Positions 45,801-57,800 of a DNA stretch of 64,000 bases are shown one piece after another. Origin of the DNA: Muricea muricata (lineage: Eukaryota; Cnidaria; Anthozoa; Malacalcyonacea; Plexauridae). Location of the stretch: contig OY979721.1 of NCBI GenBank assembly GCA_963855995.1, positions 15,727,893 to 15,791,892 of the forward strand. The letters are read 5' to 3'. Position 1 is the stretch's first letter; every line of letters starts with the position of its first letter. A program made the position numbers and the translations under genes. A model generated the notes under the pieces. That model was not told where the DNA came from, did not search any database, and saw only the letters and a program-made list of their open reading frames with translations.

Positions 45801-48800
45801 AGAGAATCTAAACAATAGAACTACAAAGGCGAGAGGTGATGTTAGTGAAGATTTGAAGGGTTCGTAAAAAATCAATATTTGTGCAGCATTCTGATGTGAT
45901 CATCTCTCTAATACAGGCATCTCTCTAGTACTGGTGTCTTTCTAATACACACATCTCTCTAATACACACCTCTCTCTAATATACACTTCTCTAAAAGATG
46001 CCAATATTTGTGAAGCGACTTAATTTGGGTGTCTCTGAATTTTTAAACATTTCTCCAAAAAGACCTAAACTAAAAGATCAAGCAGAGACCTATGTAATAC
46101 AGGCATCTTTCTCTAATACCGACCATTCTCTCTAATAACTAGCTCTCTCTCTAATACAGACATCTGTCTCTGATACAGACATCTCTCTATTACAGGCATC
46201 TCTCTAATACAGACATGTCTCCAATACAGACATCTCTCTAATACAAACATCTCTCTCTGTAAGACATCTCTTAAAAATAGATATATGACAGTCTAATACA
46301 TCTCTATAAAAACCAGATATCTCTAATGTTGAGTTGTAAAAGGTCAGCTGACCATATTATCCTTTCTTAACCATGCTCAGCCATGCCTTGCCCTAATTAT
46401 GTGACATTCAATTATGGATCATCGTATTGTACCATATTTTCAGATCTCCTTCCACAAGTGTCGGTCAAAGATGGAACAATCTTGCTCTCAAGAACTCTGG
46501 CTTGCATGTCGTTATTTCAAACTGTCGCGCCAAACTGTTTCACCCAATCAAATTACGATCCCTGGAAACTACTCCCCCGAACTAAACAAGAAGAAACACT
46601 TTATAATTTATCGTCCAAGTACTCCATGTTACGAATTTTTCAAAATTGTCCAACAAGACATTTTAAAAGGCATCCACAGGTTCGTTCCTAGCTTTTTCAA
46701 CGTCTCAATTAGGAAGATGCAGTCACAAGGGATTGGCTACTGTAAAGTCTCGAAGTTAAAATAGGGCAAAGTAAACAAATTAATCATTTTGCTTTTGAGC
46801 TGTCACAAATAATGTAATATGTTATTGTTTTGATATTCGTATAGATGAAAACGGTCACCTCTATGCATTTCAAACAAATTCTACTACTCTACTGCCATGA
46901 AAAAGATTCTTGCATCATCAGTACGGCTAAAGACATTCTTGAAAAGGTAAAATTATTTGATGATTTTTGGAAACAGAAAATGTTCACAAATTTCCCATTT
47001 TTGTCTAGTTTTTCGCAGAGACCTGTGTTGGTTACTCACACAAACTCGAAGTATCCATTTGGCTTCATAACGTGCTGGATGATTGTGTCCATAATCAAGA
47101 CGCGTTGGTAATTTTTTTGGAGAAAGTGTATTGTCGTTTGTCAAGTGATACTTTTGATCTTGTGGATGATGTGATTGAGTCAGTACATTCTGTTACTCAT
47201 GCATCGGAAGATGTTAAAAAGAGGTACTGCTGCACTTCACAGTATACAGCAGTTAATTGTTCCGCTTGTTTTTAAAGACGTTTGAAATGTGATTTAGTTC
47301 TAGAGCGATGCCATTCACTGCTATTGTTCCGTGTGCCTTGGACTTGTTCGCGTCTTTTGTAAAAGATAGTGAAGGAAAAAATGGCACAGTAGAGAATTTA
47401 GGTAAGTTTATTCCGTAGAGCTAGTTGACCTCCTCAAATACATCACAATCAATACAATACAATCCTCTTTTGTAATGAATTATTTTTCTCTACCCAATTG
47501 TAGACAATCTGGCTCGCTACCTCAACCTTGTACTGCTTGACATCCTGGAACTTCAAACTGACCCAAGACCACTGTGCAATATGATTGTAAATAACTTGGC
47601 TAAAGGTTATAGTACCTATCCTCTACATACGAAACTGCTACTTGATTTTGTTACACACTGGTCCACGAGGGTTATCGAGTGTGATTTGGGAATTAATGGC
47701 ACACAAGACGTGTCCAAAAAGAAAGAGAAAAAAGGTCCATTAATTTTTTTAACTGTTTTCAAATTGAATTCCTTTATTAAATAAAGTGCAACTGAAAAGA
47801 AAACACACAAAAATTTAAAGCAACGTGTTACTAACGCCTGAGCAGATAGAGGTCTTCAATGTGTCACTGCTGAAGTATTAGCCTTGACATGCAATAGCCT
47901 CAAACATGAAATTGTGATGGCTGAGATGTCACGAAGCAAACACCTCATCTGGGTTTTCTAAGTGACACGCGATACATCACACACATTTTGTCTCCTATTT
48001 TGTATTTTTATTGTCTAGTTTCTCGTGAGATTTCCTATGAATTTGCACGTGTCGTCATGTTTGTATTGAAGTGTTAGTTACATGAATTTCACAAGTTTAA
48101 GTCCTCGCTTGCATTTTGTCACTTTTTAGAGCATTCGAAACAAATCCTAAACTTATCGCCACGACAATTCAAGAAACAGATTACCTCCTCTGATCACATT
48201 GATATGTCATTTGTAATCAGTTACCTCAAGTGTAATCCTGTCTTATTTGGTAAGCGTTACATCGTTTTTTAAGTGCAAAATAACTGATCCCTCAGAATAG
48301 CCTAGCCCTAAAATTATTTCTTTTTTAAGATTTCGAGAACTCGATGAAATTTCTGAAAGTTTTAAATGGAATTCCATGTTCTCTTCTTGTGCGACAACTT
48401 TTGGTGTTCGTGTTGAAAAATTGGAAATCTGGGACCGAAATTTCCGACAATACTGCATTATGGGATACCTTTAACTCAATTGTGAATGTAATCTTTGTGG
48501 CTGCAAAACAGGAAAGCATTGAATCATGGGAACGGACTGTATCAAATGTCTTGTTCTTTGTATCCAACGTAGTCGAAATGTATTTAGATAATTCTAGGAA
48601 CCATTCAGTGGTTCTAGAAATAGCAAGAATGGTCACCGAAATTCTAAGAATGACATTTGATCGATTGCAGGAAATGTCAAGCTCCAATAGTATTACCAAT
48701 ATGGATTTGGATGCATGTGATGAGATCAGACCTAGCGTCACTGATGATGACGTAGTTCATGGTATCACCAATAGTGACATCACTAACAATGACGTGATAC

Positions 48801-51800
48801 ACGAAGATATTCTACGTGTTATAGATAAAACTTGCGACAGGAAAAGTCCTGACGAAAATATTCGAAATGAAAGTGAAGTATTGGGAAAGTTTATGAGAAT
48901 GGTTTTCGGACATGATGTGCTCAGACAATTCTTTTGTGGGCACGTTGATGCGAGTAAGACAGTGAAAAATGGTGCAGGTTTTAATTATGTTCGGAAGATA
49001 ATCTCTAATTGTGTTGGTGAGCTGTTGAGACATTTTCATGGAGAAATACTGCAAAAGAAAAACTGTGAATATTTGAGGCCATATTTTCTCCGTATTGCAC
49101 AAGCAGTGAAAGAAGAAGATATCGATAGTCATGAAATGGGTACGTGTCTCAAAAATTTTTCATCCGCCCCTGCTTTCCGTTTGAGATTGTAGATAAGCCA
49201 ATTAATGTTGCTTCACATAGAAACATGGAGCATTAGCAACTTACATTCTCCTAATTGGTCGTATTGGTTATATGTATCAACTCATACAAACTTCGTTCTT
49301 TTTTAATTGGGGCATGAAATTAAAAAACTCTTGTTTGTTGATTTCCTTAAATTTTTATGCAATCTACGATTTAGACCTCGTTTGCACGGTACCGGGTCCG
49401 CATGGTCACAGTATCAAATTGAATGGTTCCAAGACAAGTGTGGCTCTTACACTTACGATCGTATTGCAGAATTTAACAACAAATTGTCAGAAAAATGTTT
49501 TGAGAGTAAATATGACCGCAAACTACCCGAACGCGATGTCGTGACAAAGCGAATCGGGTACCGTGTAAATGAGGTCTTATTCTCATTTTCTGCATGTTCA
49601 TTTGTCTTATTTCAGATGTGAAGCTTCCTTACGACGTAACTTCCACTTCTCTGCTCCGAATATTCCATCAATATCTCTCTCATCAAGTCTTGAATGAAAT
49701 ACTTCAAACATACTTAAATACTCCTATGGAGCAGTTTATAGAGATACGAGGCTGTTCTGAAGAAACTGTGCTCAGCAGAAATGGTGAAAAATTTGTTGAA
49801 GTTTTGAGGTGTTTCCTGGGTACAGGTTAGTAAACTGATGTACAGCAAACTTGCAAAATCATGTTAAACTTTTTATCTGCAATTTTTGTTGCAATTTATC
49901 TCTGTCAGCTACCTGATCTGGCTGTGTGTTTTGGCCTGGAACTAGCTGCTAATTAGAGATTCATCTTTCTGTTCACTCACTTATATCTTTTATTCCCGTT
50001 GTGAAACTTGTTGACACTTGTTGAAAAGCAAATTATAAATCTACCAGAAATTTGAAACAAAGTAAATTCTATTTCTTAAGGAGTTTAGTAGTTTAGATTA
50101 AAAAATGGCTTTTTTACCGGATGGAAAGCATGAAAATGCTGAACTTCACTGTGGGTTTTACCAGTTCCTGAACATGTTTAGGAAGCTGAAATGGCACTGA
50201 CCCTTGTACTTACCTTCCTTTGTATAGAAGAAAGTCATAAAGACGATTTGTTATCTTCTGATGTTTGGGACGGTGTTCTTCATCTTTTAATATCCATAAA
50301 CTGTCCTGGATGTGAAGAAATTATTGCCATGTTTGTTACAAAATATTCTGCTTTGTCAGAAACAATTCTTTCGGCTGTTTTAAACCAGTGTCTTAACCAA
50401 CCCACTTGTGTGCGCATTCAGACTGCTGTTTTAGTCGTATGCCAGACGAGTGCACTTCTCACGCAGCTTCAAGACTGGTTACTAAATCGTGTTAATGGGA
50501 AATGGGAAAAGAAAGAAGCACGGCCCGAAGGAGTTGTCAAATTTCTTCAAAATGAAACGGAGTGGAACACATTTCTTCCTTTGTTGCTATTTTATCTTTC
50601 TGTTATTACAAAAGGTAAGAAAGGCGTGGGTATTCATATATGTTTGTTTTCTGCCTAATGTCTTCGGAAATCAGTTGTTTTTAAAATTGATTTTAAGTTA
50701 GGGACAGATGGAAAATGAAATTTTACATGTACTTCCTGACGTTGCCAGTATCGGTAATGCAGTCAAAAATACAGTGGATATCTCACTAACTGAAACAATA
50801 TAAGTAAAATGTGTTCGAGGCAGTGAAAGATCCTAAATTTTTGTGTAAAATTTCAACGTGCCTGTTTTAGGGCCAAGAGGTGCGCTTTCTGAACAGAATG
50901 AAAAGTGTTTGAACTATATTCAGCTGATGTCGTGGCAGAGATTAAGGAACTGGTTACTAGAAATGAAAAACACCGAGAAATCAAGTGATGTATGTAAACA
51001 TTAATCGCAGTTTTCTAGCTACTCGATTTAAAATTTCGTGTTAAGACAGTAAAAGGGCTTCTTGTCCTGTTGAGATATCGATGTATATATTTTGTGTATT
51101 TATATTTGAATCTATAGTGCTTGAAGATGCTGTCGCTCTTGCTTGTCGGTGACCAAATTGGTAAGAGGGTGTGAAATTTACACTGACGAGTCTATAAGAA
51201 ATTAGGAATAGTAGGTTGACTTTTTCTGTTGACTGTTCTTACAGATGGTGATTTAGTAAGAAATTTATATGCTGAAGTAACTATAAAAGAACATTTTGTG
51301 AAGCTAAATCTGTAAGTTGAGTTTGGTCAACGTTTTAAAACCAAACACCTAAGATACTTAAAGATTCTTCTTTTTCAGTTGTCAACTTGAAGCGGTAGAA
51401 AGCACATTGCAGTTCGTTTTGAAAGCGTCGACGAATAAAAAACAACAAAAAAAATATAGAACTATTTTTGTCTATAACTGCATGCAAAGATTAACTAGAA
51501 TGATGAAAAATAATGATAAAGGTAGGAAAAAATGTTGATACAAGAGAAATGTAAACTTATCTGAGTTTTTATCTGAGTATGGAAACCGGGCGGAGTCATC
51601 AAATTGTCTTGTATTTTATTTGCAGATCATGATCTTTTGAAACTAGAGATGTTACAATATTTGGAAATATACGGAAAGGTGATTCTAAATTGTTTGCTGG
51701 TCAAAGAGTTTGTCGTTTTTGTTGCATAACTACATGAACATCTTGAAAAATAAGGAGCAACTTGCCTCCTTTAGGAATCGCTCAGATTGAAGAAGATTGA

Positions 51801-54800
51801 ATCACTTTCTATTGAGGATTTTGTAAACGTTACAAATACGTTTGTGAAATCTGCTTTGAGGTCAGTTATTTACATTGCAATTATTTATTTTCGCGACATC
51901 TTTCATTTGCAGTTACAATATAGCTCCCAACTGCTCCCGAATAACGAAAATAATGAATTGTTTTCTTATAGGTTTTGTTTTACCTGTTCAAAAACACTGA
52001 ATGTACTAAGTGTTCTAGTGAAAACAATTTACACAAGTTGTTCCAGTGAATTATTATTACCTCCTGCCGACCTCTACCAGTTTATTCTAAATCACTCGAA
52101 ATTTCTCGAAATCTTTCTCGGAAACTCAAATACATCTGGCGCACATGGTAATACAAAAGGTAATTAGCGAATTAACATCTGAGAAAATGATTCAAGAATG
52201 TTCCCAGTATTTTTGTATTTCATGTTTCTAGAGACACTTGTCGATCTGGTACAAACGGTTGTCGATCTGGAACCAAACTGTTGTGAGCCTTTGCACGTGC
52301 TTCTAATTCTTGGGGCATACACAGCAACACTTAGTTTATCAGGTGAGGAAATATGTGACACTAGTAGTATTATAAAGGCCGATCGACCCCCTTTTTTAGG
52401 GGTGTGCAGGGATGTGCGGAGGGGTGTGCACAAAGGGGTGTGCACAAAGGGATGTGCAGAGGGGTGTGCAGAGGGGTGTGCACAAAGGGATGTGCAGAGG
52501 GGTGTGCAGGGATGTGCAGAGGGGTGTGCACAATGCGTTACGTACACAAGCCGTTACGTGCACCCCGTGACGTACGCTATAGTCGCGCTCTGATTGGTTA
52601 ATGGTTGGCGTACGTATGCCCCGTGACGTACACCCCGTGACGTACGCCATAGCTATGCTCTGATTGGTTAAAACAGCGTACGTATGCCCCGTGACGTACA
52701 CCCAGTGACGTACGCCATAGCTATGCTCTGATTGGTTAAAACAGCGTACGTACGCTATAGTACCCCTGTGACGTACGCTATAGTCGCGCTCTGATTGGTT
52801 AATGGGTGGTGGCATAAACTATATAAATTCGCCGTCGAGTCGAGCATACATCAATGTTATCCCGCAAGTCCCGCAAAGTGATATTAGGTTTTGCAAAAGT
52901 CCCGTGGAGGGACACAAAGTCCCGTGGAGGGACAAATTAAGTCCCGTGGAGGGACAAATTAAGTCCCGCGAGTCCCGTTTCAGCAAAACAAACCAATGCC
53001 CGCTCACGAACTCGATTCTATTATTGTCCAAAATCACATATATCGTGTTATATGATCCCCCGTGTTGTCAAGGTTTTATTCGCCTCGGGCAAAGTGAATA
53101 AGACACAGATGGTAATAACACGCACACATGTTAGTTGTTGAAAAGATATATTCACAAAATAGCTATTTACAGATCAAATATCTAATGGAATGGTTGCAAC
53201 ACCGTCTTCCAAAACTTTACGTTTTGGATAAAAATAACTAAAAGCGTTTTTAACTTGAACATATGTGCACATTGTATTGTTCATAACTCTGAATCCCCTA
53301 TTTACACCCGACCCACTACGTTTACTTAAAATTACAACTAAATATTTATCTTTATTAATAACATTATTCTTTTTGTTAACCCCTTTGCAACTAAATTTGT
53401 CTTTCCCATCCCCAAAACAATAATACGTTTTACTACATAGACTAATTATCCCATCCCCGTGGAAACCTGACGAAGACCCCCTTGAGCCAGGTTGTGTTTG
53501 TCTGTTTAGTATGCCACCATCTTACCGATATACAGTGAGAAAGACAGGGGAGACATTTACTTGTAAGGAAACGGATTCGTAAGAAAGCGTATGACGAATT
53601 CCTTCGGCAAAAGGAAATCGGTGAACTGATTCAGGACTTACAGATCTACTAATAACTATAACAAAAGTGTAACTGTACATATAATTAAATGAACTTAAAC
53701 ATATAACTAAATATTGTTAAACACAAAACCAAATAAAATAGTTTTTGTAAAAGTCCCGTGGAGGGACAAATTGTGTCCCGCAAGTCCCGCAAAGTGATAT
53801 TAGGTTTTGCAAAAGTCCCGTGGAGGGACACAAAGTCCCGTGGAGGGACAAATTAAGTCCCGCGAGTCCCGTTTCAGCAAAACAAACCAATGCCCGCTCA
53901 CGAACTCGATTCTATTATTGTCCAAAATCACATATATCGTGTTATATGATCCCCCGTGTTGTCAAGGTTTTATTCGCCTCGGGCAAAGTGAATAAGACAC
54001 AGATGGTAATAACACGCACACATGTTGGTTGTTGAAAAGATATATTCACAAAATAGCTATTTACAGATCAAATATCTAATGGAATGGATGCAACACCGTC
54101 TTCCAAAACTTTGCGTTTTGGATAAAAATAACTAAAAGCGTTTTTAACTTGAACATATGTGCACATTGTATTGTTCATAACTCTGAATCCCCTATTTACA
54201 CCCGACCCACTACGTTTACTTAAAATTACATCTAAATATTTATCTTTATTAATAACATTATTCTTTTTGTTAACCCCTTTGCAACTAAATTTGTCTTTCC
54301 CATCCCCAAAACAATAATACGTTTTACTACATAGACTAATTATCCCATCCCCGTGGAAACCTGACGAAGACCCCCTTGAGCCAGGTTGTGTTTGTCTGTT
54401 TAGTATGCCACCATCTTACCGATATACAGTGAGAAAGACAGAGGAGACATTTACTTGTAAGGAAACGGATTCGTAAGAAAGCGTATATGACGAATTCCTT
54501 CGGCAAAAGGAAATCGGTGAACTGATTCAGGTCTTACAGATCTACTAATAACTATAACAAAAGTGTAACTGTACATATAATTAAATGAACTTAAACATAT
54601 AACTAAATATTGTTAAACACAAAACCAAATAAAATAGTTTTTGTAAAAGTCCCGTGGAGGGACAAATTGTGTCCCGCAAGTCCCGCAAAGTGATATTAGG
54701 TTTTGCAAAAGTCCCGTGGAGGGACACAAAGTCCCGTGGAGGGACAAATTAAGTCCCGCGAGTCCCGTTTCAGCAAAACAAACCAATGCCCGCTCACGAA

Positions 54801-57800
54801 CTCGATTCTATTATTGTCCAAAATCACATATATCGTGTTATATGATCCCCCGTGTTGTCAAGGTTTTATTCGCCTCGGGCAAAGTGAATAAGACACAGAT
54901 GGTAATAACACGCACACATGTTAGTTGCTGAAAAGATATATTCACAAAATAGCTATTTACAGATCAAATATCTAATGGAATGGTTGCAACACCGTCTTCC
55001 AAAACTTTACGTTTTGGATAAAAATAACTAAAAGCGTTTTTAACTTGAACATATGTGCACATTGTATTGTTCATAACTCTGAATCCCCTATTTACACCCG
55101 ACCCACTACGTTTACTTAAAATTACATCTAAATATTTATCTTTATTAATAACATTATTCTTTTTGTTAACCCCTTTGCAACTAAATTTGTCTTTCCCATC
55201 CCCAAAACAATAATACGTTTTACTACATAGACTAATTATCCCATCCCCGTGGAAACCTGACGAAGACCCCCTTGAGCCAGGTTGTGTTTGTCTGTTTAGT
55301 ATGCCACCATCTTACCGATATACAGTGAGAAAGACAGGGGAGACATTTACTAGTAAGGAAACGGATTCGTAAGAAAGCGTATGACGAATTCCTTCGGCAA
55401 AAGGAAATCGGTGAACTGATTCAGGACTTACAGATCTACTAATAACTATAACAAAAGTGTAACTGTACATATAATTAAATGAACTTAAACATATAACTAA
55501 ATATTGTTAAACACAAAACCAAATAAAATAGTTTTTGTAAAAGTCCCGTGGAGGGACAAATTGTGTCCCGCAAGTCCCGCAAAGTGATATTAGGTTTTGC
55601 AAAAGTCCCGTGGAGGGACACAAAGTCCCGTGGAGGGACAAATTAAGTCCCGCGAGTCCCGTTTCAGCAAAACAAACCAATGCCCGCTCACGAAGTCGAT
55701 TCTATTATTGTCCAAAACCACATATATCGTGTTATATGATCCCCCGTGTTGTCAAGGTTTTATTCGCCTCGGGCAAAGTGAATAAGACACAGATGGTAAT
55801 AACACGCACACATGTTAGTTGTTGAAAAGATATATTCACAAAATAGCTATTTACAGATCAAATATCTAATGGAATGGTTGCAACACCGTCTTCCAAAACT
55901 TTACGTTTTGGATAAAAATAACTAAAAGCGTTTTTAACTTGAACATATGTGCACATTGTATTGTTCATAACTCTGAGTCCCCTATTTACACCCGACCCAC
56001 TACGTTTACTTAAAATTACATCTAAATATTTATCTTTATGAATAACATTATTCTTTTTGTTAACCCCTTTGCAACTAAATTTGTCTTTCCCATCTCCAAA
56101 ACAATAATACGTTTTACTACATAGACTAACTATCCCATCCCCTTCCCACTCTACTTTAAATAATCCCGGCGTTCTCTTATCCATCGACTATTTGGTGGAA
56201 ATTAGCCAGGAAAGCTATTCGCTATTGTTGGACCGTTTCTCTCATGTATTCGACCAAATCAGTCAACGAATAGTGAACGGTGAGGTATGTTGTGCGTTTG
56301 ACCACCTAGGTATTTTCGAGACTTGTACTTATTACTATTATGACTATTTAGGTGTGTGCTGAAAGTGGCGATGACGTTGAAGAAATGGTGCAATGTCTTC
56401 TCACATTGAATCAGGTATAGACCATATTGTTGGTCAACTTGATCTGTGTAGTTCTTTCTCTTATTACTCTTTCTTATTTTTTTTTTTTTTTTGCAGGAGA
56501 CCCAAGATGAAGCGGACGCTAGTCAAGCAAGCGAGGACGAAGTGCATGAGGTAAATAATTTTAGAGGTTTAAAATTCTAGTCATGGTTTACTTATCTTTC
56601 CGGGCTTGTGATATATATGTGTAGCATTTTTTTTTCCTCCGTTTTTTCAGGCGAGTGAGAATGAGGAAAGTGGGGAAGAAAATACAATTAAAGGTTCACC
56701 CATTAGAAAAATTGCAAGAAAAACTGGAACTTCATCTCATGGAACTACATGTTCTGGGCTTCAATTCCGGAAAGTATGATATCAACGCCGCTAAAAACCC
56801 TTTCTTTGCCCACCTCATGAAACATGAGCAAGTTAAGTTTGTGATAAAAAGAAACAACAGCCACATGTGTCTCAAGACAATACACTTGAAGTTTCTCGAT
56901 ATTACAAACCACTTGGCTCCTGGATTCTCCTACGAACAATTTTTAAAAGCTTACGAGTGCACACAGACCAAAGGGTACTTTCGTCTGACAAAGTTAAACT
57001 TATCCACCTTACCGCCCCCTGAAGCCTTGAATTCAATGCTTTCCAACACCGCCATTTCCGAGGAACAATACGAGTACTGCCAGCGCGTGTGGAACGATAA
57101 CAACATGGAAACGTTTCGTGACTTTTTGGTTTGATATAATAATCTTGATGTCGTTCCCTTCCTCGAGGCTATTGACAAGATGAACAAGTTTTGGAAGGAG
57201 CGAGATATAGACATGTTTAAAAACGGCGTGAGTGTGCCAGGTTTGACGATGAAATATTTATTTTCGAATGTTCCAAACGTGCATTTCTCACTGTTTAACG
57301 AAAAAGACAAAGACTTATACTATACCATGAAAGACAATAACGTCGGTGGCCCAAGTATAATATTTAACCGATACCACGAAACAGACAAAACTTTTATACG
57401 CAACGCAGAAATGACACGAAAGAAATCTAGAGCCTAAACCATGCAAGAAAGTGGTCGGTTACGACGCCAATGCGCTATACTTCTGGGCGATCATGCAATA
57501 TATGTCAACCGGACAGTTTACGCGACGACTGGAAGGCGACGAGCTCCAACTCTTTTCTCGGTATTTTTGTACCCATGTCTGATCTTTATCTGTTGTTGGT
57601 GGGCTTGCCATTCCAACCACTCGATCGCCTTTTTACCGCTCCATTGCTTTTTAGAGCCGTCGCTTTCCAGTCGTCGCGTATACTGTCCGGTTGGCATATA
57701 TTGCATGATCGCCCAGAGGTATAGCGCATTGGCGTCGTAACCGACCACTTTCTTGCATGGTTTAGGCTCTAGATTTCTTTCGTGTCATTTCTGCGTTGCG

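Noticed and set aside
49272-49544. Extending URB1 exon 15 into the 49.37-kb open frame
   Set aside because: The phase from exon 15 leads into a frame that closes, while joining 49139 directly to 49616 keeps a long URB1-like frame.
52398-52532. CRISPR-like array of GTGTGCA units
   Set aside because: Units are contiguous short tandem repeats with no unique spacers, in an animal intron.
53807-53995. Repeated 62-71-codon open frames across the GTCCC palindromes in each 895-bp unit
   Set aside because: They exist in two overlapping frames, consist largely of translated palindrome sequence and have no recognisable product; repetition alone explains their recurrence.
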